Positions 1 to 9,090 of a stretch of 64,000 nucleotides of DNA are shown piece by piece. Position 1 is the first letter of the stretch; every line of letters starts with the position of its first letter. Where the stretch lies: assembly GCA_963169645.1 (NCBI GenBank), contig CAUJCO010000013.1, forward strand, positions 843,923 to 907,922. Reading direction: 5' to 3'. Both the position numbers and the translations under genes were made by a program. The notes below the pieces were generated by a model. The model had not been told where the DNA came from. It did no database searches and saw only the letters and a program-made list of their open reading frames with translations. The DNA is from Bacteroidota bacterium (GTDB lineage Bacteria > Bacteroidota > Bacteroidia > Chitinophagales > JADIYW01).

Positions 1-227
1 TTTCAATGACATCATTACAAATGGCTGAAGGCTGGTTAGAAACCGTTCGTTTCAACAGAGCCGGAAATGAAATATTTACCAACGGAACCTTTACAAGTCC
101 TATTTTAAATTCATTGGGATCTTTCAAATTCCCAACTTCATTTGTGTATCCAACACAAGAAATTGCGTTGAATCCAAATACTCCAAATAGAACTGTAACA
201 GATAAGAGATTCTGGGATGCTAACTAA
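1..227 (+). CDS. SusD-like (SusD/RagB) outer-membrane lipoprotein, C-terminal end (partial)
   Basis: The reading frame is open at the left edge, so only the last 74 or so residues are present. The tail has the YPTQEIALNPNTPN segment followed by a KRFWDAN end. This resembles the YPxSE...LN..N and aromatic-rich ends of the SusD-like_2 family. These lipoproteins sit on a SusC-type TonB channel and capture nutrients at the cell surface; the substrate cannot be read from this piece. It ends 13 bases before a DUF5011 lipoprotein and is probably the second gene of a SusC/SusD-type operon whose SusC lies off the window. The family is likely, but based on a short C-terminus. Confidence 0.75.
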   Translation, partial: SMTSLQMAEGWLETVRFNRAGNEIFTNGTFTSPILNSLGSFKFPTSFVYPTQEIALNPNTPNRTVTDKRFWDAN

Positions 228-240
228 TAAATAATCGAAT

Positions 241-927
241 ATGAAAAATATAAGAATAAATTCAATTTTCGCTGTATTAGCTCTAACCTTGTTATTTTCA
301 GGTTGTGCTAAAGATAAAAATGAACCATCAAAACCTACGTTTTGGCCAAACTTAACTGTTACAGGAGATAAGCTTGTAATTATTAATGAAGGAGATGTAT
401 ATGATGACGCAGGTGCAGTTGCAACAGTTAATGGAGTACCTGTTGATGTTACCGTAAGTAGTAATGTTGATGCATCTACAGCAGGCGTTTACGAAGTAGC
501 ATATTCTGCTTTAAACGATGATGGTATTGCTGCAAAAGACGGACGAACCGTTATTGTTTTACCTCCAGGAACTTTATTTGATGCTAGTAGTTATTTATTA
601 GGAGATTATACATTATCTGCACCAGTTCGTCCTGCACCAGTTCCATCTATGTCTATTTCAGAAGTGGCACCAGGTTTGTACTTACTAACTAATATGTATG
701 GTTCTAATGGATCAAATCAAGTTATTGAGGTGCCGGCTTATATCTATTCTACTGATGGTATTACCTTTACTGTTTTAGATGGATCTAATGTGTCAGCATT
801 TGGCGGTTATGTAGCTTCAGGAGGTACAGCAGTATGGAATGGTGTTACTAGTAAATTAGCTTGTAGTTTCAACATTGCAGCGGTTGGTCCTGGAACAACG
901 TTTTCCCGTACTTGGGCACACAACTAA
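241..927 (+). CDS. DUF5011 / BT_2262-type surface lipoprotein
   Basis: 228 residues. A lipoprotein signal peptide ends in LLFSGC, with the lipidated Cys at residue 22. Residues about 35-108 form an Ig-like DUF5011 domain: a VTGDKLVIINEGDVYDDAGA start and a final TVIVLPPG strand. The rest looks like the BT_2262 C-terminal domain, with a LLGDYTLSAP segment. Such proteins follow SusD-like genes in many Bacteroidota and are thought to be accessory surface lipoproteins of the uptake complex. It lies between the SusD-like tail and the Lipid_bd-type lipoprotein on the same strand, so one operon is likely. Substrate unknown. Confidence 0.8.
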   Translation: MKNIRINSIFAVLALTLLFSGCAKDKNEPSKPTFWPNLTVTGDKLVIINEGDVYDDAGAVATVNGVPVDVTVSSNVDASTAGVYEVAYSALNDDGIAAKDGRTVIVLPPGTLFDASSYLLGDYTLSAPVRPAPVPSMSISEVAPGLYLLTNMYGSNGSNQVIEVPAYIYSTDGITFTVLDGSNVSAFGGYVASGGTAVWNGVTSKLACSFNIAAVGPGTTFSRTWAHN

Positions 928-969
928 CCAGTTATGTACATAATTTTTTATAAAAATAAATCTAAATAA

Positions 970-1524
970 ATGAGATCAATTACTAAAACTTTTATAGGAA
1001 TATTTTTAATACCAGTGGTACTCTCATCTTGTCAAGAAACATACGAAGCACCAAAATCTGCTACACAAGCAATGGCTGGTAGATGGTATGTAGAGTTGTT
1101 TGCTGACCCAACACAAACAGGTGTTCCTGATCATAATGAACTTATCTTTGCTTATGAAGATTTTGGGCAATATGGCTTGGTTACAACAAATACCGCAGCA
1201 AATGATGCTGACTCGGTAATCATTACGGATCAATTTGCACCATCTTCAAGTCTGAGATGGCCATATAAAATTGTAAGTGCAGTTGATTTAGCAAACCTTA
1301 AATTTACGAATACTACCGGCCCTAACATTCATACTGCTTATGCAGGTAGTGGAGAAACCGTTACGGTACACGAAGGGGAAATCTTAAAAGGTGCTGGTCA
1401 TGCTAAATCTGGAAGAGCAGCTGATAGTATCAGAGTGGTGGTAGAATTCTCTGATGATCCGGGTAATCACTATATTTATTCTGGTCATAGAGATTCAGGT
1501 CAACCGGAAGATCAATACCATTAA
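970..1524 (+). CDS. lipid-binding putative hydrolase-like lipoprotein (Lipid_bd family)
   Basis: 184 residues with a lipoprotein signal ending VVLSSC (Cys 21). The AMAGRWYVELFAD start of the mature domain and the VTVHEGEILKGAGHAKSG ... ADSIRVVVEF ... YSGHRDSGQP end match the calycin-like family called lipid-binding putative hydrolase (Lipid_bd). This family usually follows DUF5011 lipoproteins downstream of SusCD genes. It is the last gene of the leftmost operon, 42 bases after the DUF5011 gene and just before a strong terminator. Enzyme activity is not established for the family, and no catalytic motif is obvious here. Confidence 0.75.
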   Translation: MRSITKTFIGIFLIPVVLSSCQETYEAPKSATQAMAGRWYVELFADPTQTGVPDHNELIFAYEDFGQYGLVTTNTAANDADSVIITDQFAPSSSLRWPYKIVSAVDLANLKFTNTTGPNIHTAYAGSGETVTVHEGEILKGAGHAKSGRAADSIRVVVEFSDDPGNHYIYSGHRDSGQPEDQYH

Positions 1525-1554
1525 TTCAACTGTTTTTAACAGTAAAATGTATAT

Positions 1555-1584
1555 AAAAGCCTTAGAATTTTCTAAGGCTTTTTT
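1555..1584 (+). terminator. rho-independent terminator of the SusD-lipoprotein operon
   Basis: A 13-base perfect inverted repeat (AAAAGCCTTAGAA, two-base loop, TTCTAAGGCTTTT) ends in a T run. It lies 30 bases after the stop of the Lipid_bd gene and separates that operon from atpB. The A-rich 5' arm would also allow weaker termination on the other strand. Confidence 0.9.
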
Positions 1585-1635
1585 GTCTTAACACACATTT
1601 AATTTTGTATCGTTCAGAATATTTATATTCAAACG

Positions 1636-1643
1636 TATCTTTG
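1636..1643 (+). promoter_or_regulatory. -7 promoter element (TATCTTTG) for the ATP synthase operon
   Basis: TATCTTTG matches the Bacteroidota sigma-ABfr -7 consensus TAnnTTTG. It lies 19 bases before the GTG start of atpB and downstream of the terminator. The only nearby TTTG at a -33-like place (1604-1607) is further away than usual, so the -33 element is weak or degenerate. Confidence 0.6.
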
Positions 1644-1662
1644 CACCGCATTTTATTTCATC

Positions 1663-2775
1663 GTGATACAGAAATTCAACATATACAGCTTATTGTTGCT
1701 CTTGTCAATCTCCTTTACAAGTATTGCCAATACTGCACATTCATCAGCACATACTACTGATTCTACTAAATCAGAAACTAAAGATGTATCTGCTGAAGTG
1801 GTGGAGCATATTATGAACCACGTTTCAGATGCAAACCAAAACCACATCGCCACTATACACGAAGACGGCAAAGAGCCAAAGCATATCAGCATTCCATTGC
1901 CATGTATTTTGTGGAATAAAAATACAGGTAAGTTGGACGTGTTTATGTCCTCTAAATTTCACCATGGACATGAAGCATATAACGGCTATATATTAGATGC
2001 GCATACCGGTCGTGTATTGGATGCTGCAACGGGAACACGTGATACATTTTATGATTTCTCTATCACTAAAAATGTATTCAATATCTTAATTGGGTTTTTT
2101 ATTTTAACCATTTTAATTTTTGTTGTTAAATCAGCTTATACTAAACGCCAAGGTCAAGCACCAAAAGGGATACAAGCCTTTTTAGAACCAATTATTGTTT
2201 TTATAATTGACGACGTAGCAAAACCAAATATTGGTCCTAAGTATGAAAAATACCTTCCATATTTGTTGTGTGTATTTTTCTTTATATTAATAAATAACTT
2301 ATTAGGATTAGTGCCGTTTTTAGGCGGTATTAACTCGTCCGGAAATATCTCTTTCACAATGTCATTAGCTTTCTGTTCTCTGTTAATTATTAACTTGAGC
2401 GGAAATAAACATTATTGGCAACATATTTTTGCTATGCCGGGCGTTCCAAAATGGGTGTTAGTTATCCTAACTCCTGTGGAATTAATGGGTGTATTGTTAA
2501 AGCCTGCAGTATTAATGTTGCGTTTGTTCGGTAATATTACCGGTGGTCACATTACAGTATTAGCAATTGTAGGTTTGGTATTTATCATGGGTAAATTAGG
2601 TACAAATGTTGGCGGTGCAACAGCCGGCAGTGCTATCATGTTTCCAATTTTATTATTTGTGAATGCAATGGAGTTGTTCGTTGCATTCTTACAAGCATAC
2701 GTGTTTACTTTGTTGACAGCCATCTTTATCGGTGCTGCCATTGAAGAACACCATCATTCAGAAGAACATCATTAA
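1663..2775 (+). CDS. atpB: F0F1 ATP synthase subunit a
   Basis: Membrane subunit that forms the proton half-channels facing the c-ring. 370 residues, with a GTG start. Residues 1-22 are a signal-like hydrophobic segment, followed by a hydrophilic region rich in His/Asp/Glu to about residue 125. This long N-terminal extension is typical of Bacteroidota AtpB. From about 135 on there are several membrane helices. The essential Arg is in LRLFGNITGGH (Arg 287). The end is His-rich (EEHHHSEEHH). It is the first gene of the atp operon, 33 bases before atpE. An antisense frame over its 5' end is only a shadow. Confidence 0.97.
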   Translation: MIQKFNIYSLLLLLSISFTSIANTAHSSAHTTDSTKSETKDVSAEVVEHIMNHVSDANQNHIATIHEDGKEPKHISIPLPCILWNKNTGKLDVFMSSKFHHGHEAYNGYILDAHTGRVLDAATGTRDTFYDFSITKNVFNILIGFFILTILIFVVKSAYTKRQGQAPKGIQAFLEPIIVFIIDDVAKPNIGPKYEKYLPYLLCVFFFILINNLLGLVPFLGGINSSGNISFTMSLAFCSLLIINLSGNKHYWQHIFAMPGVPKWVLVILTPVELMGVLLKPAVLMLRLFGNITGGHITVLAIVGLVFIMGKLGTNVGGATAGSAIMFPILLFVNAMELFVAFLQAYVFTLLTAIFIGAAIEEHHHSEEHH

Positions 2776-2805
2776 TAATTATTATAAACCAACTTAAAAA
2801 ATTAA

Positions 2806-3006
<201 letters not shown>

Positions 3007-3053
3007 TATTTATTGTTCATTACTCACGTTGAGTGAGTGTAAAATCTAAGCGT

Positions 3054-3563
3054 ATGCTATTAGGATTTGATCCAATGTTACTATTGACACCGGACTTAGG
3101 ATTAGTTTTTTGGACAACAGCTGTCTTCTTGGTGTTTTGGTTCTTGGTTGGAAAATTTGCTTTCAAACCAATTGCTAAAGCCATCAAAGATAGAGAGCAA
3201 ACTATTACGGATGCATTGGCAGCAGCTGAAAAAGCAAAATCGGATGTGCAACAATTGCAAGCTGATAATGCAACGCTCTTAAAAGCAGCAAAAGAAGAAA
3301 GTGCTCTAATTTTAAAAGAAGCAAAAGATTTAAAAAATTCTATCGTTGCTGAAGCACATAATTCTGCAAAAGAAGAAGCCGCTAAAATTGTAGCCAATGC
3401 CAAATTGGAAATTGAAGCACAGAAAAAAGCAGCTTTAGCAGAAGTGAAAAATGAAGTAAGCAAGCTTTCTTTAGAAATTGCTCAAAAAGTAATCGGTCGA
3501 GAGTTAGATAGTACAAAAGACCAACAAAATTATATCAATTCATTGGTAGATAAATTGAACTAA
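3054..3563 (+). CDS. atpF: F0F1 ATP synthase subunit b
   Basis: 169 residues from the ATG at 3054. An in-frame GTG at 3033 would add MSVKSKR; the ATG places the protein nearer the usual short N-terminus before the membrane helix. One N-terminal membrane helix (about residues 12-32, GLVFWTTAVFLVFWFLV) is followed by a long charged Ala/Lys/Glu-rich coiled coil, as expected for the peripheral stalk. Its TAA overlaps the ATG of atpH by one base (TAATG), so the two are probably translationally coupled. Confidence 0.93.
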   Translation: MLLGFDPMLLLTPDLGLVFWTTAVFLVFWFLVGKFAFKPIAKAIKDREQTITDALAAAEKAKSDVQQLQADNATLLKAAKEESALILKEAKDLKNSIVAEAHNSAKEEAAKIVANAKLEIEAQKKAALAEVKNEVSKLSLEIAQKVIGRELDSTKDQQNYINSLVDKLN

Positions 3564-4105
3564 TGTCAGCAGAAAAATTAGGTACACGATACGCAAAATC
3601 TTTGTTTTTGGAGGCAACCGAAAAGGCTGTTTTGGACAAAGTTTTTGCCGATTTAAATCTCTTGCAAAATACATTGAATGCAAGTAAAGATTTAAGAGCT
3701 GTATTTAACAGCCCTGTTATCAAAAGCTATAAAAAAGAAGCTATTACAAAGCAAATTTTTAGTGGTAAAATAAATCCTATTACTGAAAATTTCTTGCAAG
3801 TAGTAATTCAGCAAGGTCGCGATGCATTTTTAAAAGATATCATTGTTGCTTTTACTAAAATGTACAATGAGAAAAATGGTATCTCTGAAGTAAATGTTAC
3901 TACTGCTATACCATTAGATGCAGCAAGCGAACAAAAAATAGCGGACTTTATTAAAGCAACATCCGGTAACCCGAATGTTAAAATTAACAAGAAGGTGGAT
4001 GCTGCAATTGCCGGTGGATTTATTGTAGATTTTGGAGGTAAAATTTATGACAATTCCGTTCGATATAAATTGAATAAAATTAAAAAAGAAATTTCTTTAA
4101 ATTAA
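3563..4105 (+). CDS. atpH: F0F1 ATP synthase subunit delta
   Basis: 180 residues of the OSCP/delta family that tie the peripheral stalk to the top of F1. The N-terminal helical domain starts with the family-like GTRYAKSLF. The C-terminal part has KVDAAIAGGFIVDFGGKIYDNSVRYKL, of which the GGF...D...YD.S pattern is diagnostic. The start shares one base with the atpF stop. The stop is 59 bases before atpA. Confidence 0.95.
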   Translation: MSAEKLGTRYAKSLFLEATEKAVLDKVFADLNLLQNTLNASKDLRAVFNSPVIKSYKKEAITKQIFSGKINPITENFLQVVIQQGRDAFLKDIIVAFTKMYNEKNGISEVNVTTAIPLDAASEQKIADFIKATSGNPNVKINKKVDAAIAGGFIVDFGGKIYDNSVRYKLNKIKKEISLN

Positions 4106-4164
4106 ATAGAGAAGAATTGTAGTGAACTATAATTCTTGTTTTCATAAACTCTAAAAATATAACA

Positions 4165-5742
4165 ATGGTAGAAGTAAGACCGGATGAAATCTCAGCAATT
4201 CTTCGTCAACAATTAGGAAACGTTTCTACAGAAGCACAATTAGAAGAAGTAGGAACCGTTTTGCAAGTAGGTGACGGTATCGCACGTGTGTATGGCTTGT
4301 CTCAAGTAAAAGCAGGTGAGTTGGTAGAATTTGCAAATGGCATGAAAGCCATCGCCTTAAACTTGGAAGAAGATAATGTTGGTGTCGTGTTGATGGGTTC
4401 TTCTGATGAAATCAAAGAAGGTGACAGTGTAAAACGTACCGGATTAATCGCCTCTTTGAAAGTAGGTGAAGGTATGTTAGGACGTGTGGTAAATACACTT
4501 GGTCAACCAATAGACGGAAAAGGTCCAATTGGTGGAGAATTGTTTGAAATGCCATTAGAGAGAAAAGCACCCGGCGTTATTTATCGTCAACCGGTAACGG
4601 AGCCATTACAAACCGGTATCAAATCTATCGATGCAATGATTCCAATTGGACGTGGACAACGTGAGTTAATCATTGGTGACCGTCAAACGGGTAAAACAGC
4701 CATCGCGATTGATACCATCATCAACCAAAAAGAATTTTACGAAAGAGGTGAGCCTGTTTTCTGTATCTATGTTGCATGCGGACAAAAAGCATCTACTGTT
4801 GCTAATATCGCTAAAACATTAGAAGAAAATGGAGCTATGGCCTATACGGTAATCGTTGCAGCGAATGCATCTGATCCGGCACCTATCCAATTCTATGCAC
4901 CATTTGCCGGTGCTGCCATTGGAGAGTTTTTCCGCGATACAGGTCGTCCGGCATTAATCATTTATGATGATTTATCCAAACAAGCTGTTGCGTATCGTGA
5001 GGTTTCATTATTATTAAAAAGACCTCCGGGACGTGAAGCATATCCGGGAGACGTTTTCTACTTACACTCTCGTTTATTAGAGCGTGCAGCAAAAGTAATT
5101 AACAACGATGAAATTGCAGCAAACATGAACGACTTACCGGAATCATTAAAAGGTAAAGTTAAAGGCGGTGGTTCATTAACGGCATTACCAATTATTGAAA
5201 CGCAAGCAGGTGACGTTTCTGCATATATTCCTACTAACGTAATTTCAATTACGGATGGTCAGATTTTCTTGGAAGCAAACTTGTTTAACGCAGGTGTTCG
5301 TCCGGCTATTAACGTAGGTATCTCGGTTTCTCGTGTGGGTGGTAATGCACAAATTAAATCCATGAAAAAAGTAGCGGGTACGTTGAAATTAGACCAAGCA
5401 CAATACCGCGAGTTAGAGGCATTTGCTAAGTTTGGTTCTGATTTAGATGCTGCAACAAAATCTGTATTGGAAAAAGGTAAACGTAACGTGGAAATTTTGA
5501 AACAACCTCAATATTCTCCGGTTACTGTTGAAAAACAAATTGCTATTATTTACTTAGGTACAAAAGGTTTGTTGAGAAATGTAGCTGTAGATAAAGTAAA
5601 CGAATTTGAAAACAATTTCTTAGCAGCATTAGAAGCAAAACATCCGGAAGTATTAGCAGAGTTTAAAAAAGGTGGATTGAGCGACGAAGCTACTGCAAAA
5701 GTTGAAGCATTAGCAAAATCAATGGAAGGAGCATACGCTTAA
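4165..5742 (+). CDS. atpA: F0F1 ATP synthase subunit alpha
   Basis: 525 residues, standard length. The non-catalytic nucleotide-binding subunit of F1. The P-loop GDRQTGKT is at residues 171-178. An intact N-terminal beta-barrel, the [16 protein letters not shown] segment and the [20 protein letters not shown] segment are all present, so the gene looks complete and functional. It is followed after 61 bases by atpG. The catalytic beta subunit gene is not in the window. Confidence 0.99.
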   Translation: MVEVRPDEISAILRQQLGNVSTEAQLEEVGTVLQVGDGIARVYGLSQVKAGELVEFANGMKAIALNLEEDNVGVVLMGSSDEIKEGDSVKRTGLIASLKVGEGMLGRVVNTLGQPIDGKGPIGGELFEMPLERKAPGVIYRQPVTEPLQTGIKSIDAMIPIGRGQRELIIGDRQTGKTAIAIDTIINQKEFYERGEPVFCIYVACGQKASTVANIAKTLEENGAMAYTVIVAANASDPAPIQFYAPFAGAAIGEFFRDTGRPALIIYDDLSKQAVAYREVSLLLKRPPGREAYPGDVFYLHSRLLERAAKVINNDEIAANMNDLPESLKGKVKGGGSLTALPIIETQAGDVSAYIPTNVISITDGQIFLEANLFNAGVRPAINVGISVSRVGGNAQIKSMKKVAGTLKLDQAQYRELEAFAKFGSDLDAATKSVLEKGKRNVEILKQPQYSPVTVEKQIAIIYLGTKGLLRNVAVDKVNEFENNFLAALEAKHPEVLAEFKKGGLSDEATAKVEALAKSMEGAYA

Positions 5743-5803
5743 ATATTGAATCAAGAATTTATTCAATAATTCTCTAATGCAACAATTCAAAAATTAAAAG
5801 TAA

Positions 5804-6694
5804 GTGGGAGCAAATTTAAAAGAAGTACGTTTAAGAATAGCATCTGTGAAGTCAACTACACAGATTACAAAAGCTATGAAAATGGTGTCTGCTGCTAAAT
5901 TAAGAAGAGCGACAGACAGAATAGTGCAAATTCGCCCTTATTCAAATCAATTAAATAAAGTATTACAAAATATTGCTGCCAACTTAGGTGAAGAAATGAA
6001 TAGTTCGTTTGCAACACAACGTCCAATTCAAAAAGCATTGATTGTATTAATTACTTCTGATAAAGGATTGTGCGGTGGTTTTAATTCCAATTCCGTTAAA
6101 TTGGTAAAGTCTTTATTGAATGAAAAATATGCTGATTTAGCAACAAAAGGAAAAGTAGATCTTTTAACTGTTGGTAAAAAAGGATACGATGCATTTAAAT
6201 CATCAAAAGTAAAAATTAATAATGATTTTGGTAATTTGTTTAGCCATTTATCTTTCGAAGATGCGTCGCAAGCAGCAACGTACATTATGTATGCTTTCGA
6301 AAAACAAGAATATGATGTTGTAGATGTAGTGTATGGTCAATTTAAAAATGCCGGAACACAGATACCAACGGTAGAGCAATTTTTACCTATAAAATCAATA
6401 CAAGCAGAAGCAAATACATCTAAATTAAAATCGGATTATATGTTTGAACCTTCTCAAGAAAAAATCTTGAATGATTTGGTTCCAAAGATATTAAAAACTC
6501 AATTTTTCCGTTATTTATTAGATTCTAATGCTTCAGAACATGGCGCTCGTATGACGGCGATGGATAAGGCAACAGAAAATGCTAATGAGTTGTTGAAATC
6601 ATTAAATATTATGTACAACAGAGCTCGTCAGGCTGCAATTACAACAGAATTAACAGAAATCGTTTCCGGTGCAGCGGCATTGAGTAACGAATAA
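5804..6694 (+). CDS. atpG: F0F1 ATP synthase subunit gamma
   Basis: 296 residues with a GTG start. It is the central rotor shaft. The N-terminal helix has the conserved RIASVKSTTQITKAMKMVSA segment, and the C-terminal helix has MTAMDKATENANELLK and RQAAITTELTEIVSGAAA, all typical of AtpG. ITSDKGLCGGFN in the middle is also a family signature. It is the last gene of the operon and is followed by a terminator, so atpD and atpC must be transcribed elsewhere. Confidence 0.97.
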   Translation: MGANLKEVRLRIASVKSTTQITKAMKMVSAAKLRRATDRIVQIRPYSNQLNKVLQNIAANLGEEMNSSFATQRPIQKALIVLITSDKGLCGGFNSNSVKLVKSLLNEKYADLATKGKVDLLTVGKKGYDAFKSSKVKINNDFGNLFSHLSFEDASQAATYIMYAFEKQEYDVVDVVYGQFKNAGTQIPTVEQFLPIKSIQAEANTSKLKSDYMFEPSQEKILNDLVPKILKTQFFRYLLDSNASEHGARMTAMDKATENANELLKSLNIMYNRARQAAITTELTEIVSGAAALSNE

Positions 6695-6770
6695 AAATAC
6701 AAAAACCTGTACGCTAAAAATCCTACAAAGCAAACAGGTCTTGAAACCAAATCCGCACTAAATTTTATTA

Positions 6771-6802
6771 AAAAACCGAATACATCCGTATTCGGTTTTT
6801 TT
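6771..6802 (+). terminator. rho-independent terminator of the atp operon
   Basis: A 13-base inverted repeat (AAAAACCGAATAC, four-base loop ATCC, GTATTCGGTTTTT) ends in seven T. It lies 77 bases after atpG and 45 bases before the end of the convergent hydrolase gene. The A-rich left arm means it could work in both directions. Confidence 0.9.
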
Positions 6803-6847
6803 ATGCTAATGTAACAAATGTTAAATGAACTTTACATCAGATACATT

Positions 6848-8365
6848 TTATTTTCTTCCCATTTTATTTAAAGTTTCAAGGAAATTTGCCAATTTAACTA
6901 AGCCTTTTCCGGGTGCCATAAAATTATTGGCTATTACCGGTGCTGTTTGCCCTTTGCTGTATGGAACAAAAGTTCCATCCATACAAGTAGTTGTAATTTT
7001 ATCTAATGAACGATTGATTTCACTGCTATTCGGATTTTGTGTATAGCATTTTGCTGCCTTATCAATACTTAATTTTCCAATACTATATTGATAGAAAATA
7101 GTGTTTTGGATACATTTAGGTTCTACATATTGCACCGCAGATGCAGGTGTAGTATGGGTAGCAATCGCGTTAAAATAAGCAGCCGTCATTTTCCCGGCTT
7201 CATGCATTTGTGTATTCTCGTATTGATACATCAATAAATTAATCATGTTCGCTTTTGCATAGGTATCTGTGCGCGATGCACTAATTTTTTCTTTTTCACT
7301 TACATTGCCACGCATGGATGGCAAGCTACCCCATGTTTGTTTAAAAGAGGGTGTTTGAAACACGTGGGTGCCGTATGCATTGATATAAATATTGTATTTA
7401 ATATCATTAGCATCGTATAAATCTTTTAAAGCCAATGGACCCCAATTTTCCGGTCCAAGTATGGTTGTTTTATTTGGATTCACAACCCAATCCAACGAAC
7501 CGCTGAAATAAAATGCCGGTGTTTTATCTTGATTATCTATAATGGCGCCTACACCTTCATTGGGTCCCGGCAAACCACCACCAAAGGCCGCTACGCCAAC
7601 CACACCATTGTTATTAATTGGTTGGTTGAAATTCAATCTATTTTTTACTTCATTAAACAAGGTATGTTTGAAATTATTTTCATCCGCGTACGTAAAAAAT
7701 AATGACGCATTCGCACCTAAACTTCCACCAACCGGATAAAATTGTGTGGTATCTACTGAAAACTGCGTACTATTATCTACCATAAATTTACGGGCTGAAT
7801 TGGTTAAAAATAAGTTGATATACATGGTTGCCAAAAACTTATCTTTTGCAGAAATAGCACTTGTTTGGTTAATTACTTTATTGATGTAAAAATTAGAAGT
7901 GTTTCCTTTCCCATCAAATCTTCCGGCAACACTACCTGCATTTTCATAGTAGGCAACTACATACCCACGCAATGCATAATCAATAGCAGTTCTATTGGAT
8001 TGCGACCAACTAAAGTTTTCGCCATTTCCATTTGTTAATAAAATACATCTCTTTTTATTACTCGCAAAAACCGGCTCAATGACAAGCATTTGGCTGTTGT
8101 CCGGTGAATATAATACCTTGGTTACTTTTATCAAGTCATTAATATTATATGTTTTATTCCGTTCTCCTAATTTATAAATATCGGATAATCGTTGTGCCAT
8201 ATCTAACACAGAAAGATTATAAGCATTCATGTAATTTCCGCCCGTTTGTGAAAGCGGAACGGTAAATGCATCTTGATTGGCGTCTACATAATTGAAATTG
8301 GTATATTGCTGTGCTTTGGCAACAAACATGCTACAAAAAGAAAGTAATACAAAAAGATTCTTCAT
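6848..8365 (-). CDS. secreted alpha/beta-hydrolase-fold protein of unknown substrate
   Basis: 505 residues. A cleavable signal peptide ends near AKAQQ (residue 20), so the protein is exported. A plausible catalytic triad can be read: Ser 215 in the nucleophile elbow GGSLGA, Asp 292 in SGSLDWVV and His 334 in YGTHVF. The strand before the elbow (RGYVVAYYENAGS) also fits the fold. The length is large for an esterase and suggests an extra C-terminal helical region, with many Thr/Asn-rich loops. There is no lipobox and no T9SS sorting tail, so it is probably periplasmic. It is convergent with the atp operon. Fold fairly sure; substrate unknown. Confidence 0.65.
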   Translation of the reverse strand: MKNLFVLLSFCSMFVAKAQQYTNFNYVDANQDAFTVPLSQTGGNYMNAYNLSVLDMAQRLSDIYKLGERNKTYNINDLIKVTKVLYSPDNSQMLVIEPVFASNKKRCILLTNGNGENFSWSQSNRTAIDYALRGYVVAYYENAGSVAGRFDGKGNTSNFYINKVINQTSAISAKDKFLATMYINLFLTNSARKFMVDNSTQFSVDTTQFYPVGGSLGANASLFFTYADENNFKHTLFNEVKNRLNFNQPINNNGVVGVAAFGGGLPGPNEGVGAIIDNQDKTPAFYFSGSLDWVVNPNKTTILGPENWGPLALKDLYDANDIKYNIYINAYGTHVFQTPSFKQTWGSLPSMRGNVSEKEKISASRTDTYAKANMINLLMYQYENTQMHEAGKMTAAYFNAIATHTTPASAVQYVEPKCIQNTIFYQYSIGKLSIDKAAKCYTQNPNSSEINRSLDKITTTCMDGTFVPYSKGQTAPVIANNFMAPGKGLVKLANFLETLNKMGRK

Positions 8366-8475
8366 AATCAGTTGATTGAATGTTATTATATGAGATGGTT
8401 TACAATAATTATACCATAAAATTAAACTTATTTACTCAAATCAGATTTTTTTTTAAGTCATTCTATTCAATTTCG

Positions 8476-8483
8476 TATCTTTG
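8476..8483 (+). promoter_or_regulatory. -7 promoter element (TATCTTTG) for scpB
   Basis: TATCTTTG lies only four bases before the likely GTG start of scpB. With transcription usually starting a few bases after this box, the mRNA would be leaderless or nearly so. Confidence 0.55.
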
Positions 8484-8487
8484 TTGC

Positions 8488-9090
8488 GTGGAAGAAATAC
8501 AAAGAAATATAGAAGCCATCATCTTTGCTGCCGAGAGTCCGGTTAAATTAGAAGAATTGCTTACATATTTGAACAAAAGCGAGGAATATTCGTTTACACA
8601 AGAAGAATTGGAAGGTATTATCTCTGTAATTAAAGAAAAATACGCCAATGATTTGTTTCCATTTGAGTTAGGAGAAGCCGGTGGTGGTTATCAATTTCTA
8701 ACAAAAGCGGATTATCATGTTGCCGTTTCCGCATTTTTAAATAGAAATACGGTAAAACGATTAACAACTGCAGCATTGGAATCTCTGGCAATTATTGCCT
8801 ATAAACAGCCGGTAACCAAAAGTATCATTGAAACGATAAGAGGTGTAAATGCCGATTATACTATTCAAAAATTAGTAGAAAAAGAATTGATTGAAATTGC
8901 GGGTAGAAGTGAAGAGCCGGGACGGCCATTGCTCTATAAAACATCCCAGCAGTTTTTAGATTACTTTGGTATTAATTCATTAGATGAATTGCCGAAATTA
9001 AAAGAATTTGAAGAACTTCAAAACCAAATAGGTGAGAAAGAGAATATCGAAAGTGCCGATACAACCGGTGACATCAACCAGCAAAACTAA
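8488..9090 (+). CDS. scpB: segregation and condensation protein B
   Basis: 200 residues from the GTG at 8488. The frame stays open upstream to 8380, but the conserved ScpB N-terminus starts here (EEIQRNIEAIIFAAESPV), and the upstream codons overlap the promoter. It has tandem winged-helix domains: the RLTTAALESLAIIAYKQPVT segment and the IRGVNADYTIQKLVEKELI segment are characteristic. ScpB binds ScpA and SMC for chromosome condensation and segregation. scpA is not next to it. The 3' end overlaps the RluB-type gene by 59 bases in another frame, so the two are probably co-translated. Confidence 0.92.
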   Translation: MEEIQRNIEAIIFAAESPVKLEELLTYLNKSEEYSFTQEELEGIISVIKEKYANDLFPFELGEAGGGYQFLTKADYHVAVSAFLNRNTVKRLTTAALESLAIIAYKQPVTKSIIETIRGVNADYTIQKLVEKELIEIAGRSEEPGRPLLYKTSQQFLDYFGINSLDELPKLKEFEELQNQIGEKENIESADTTGDINQQN

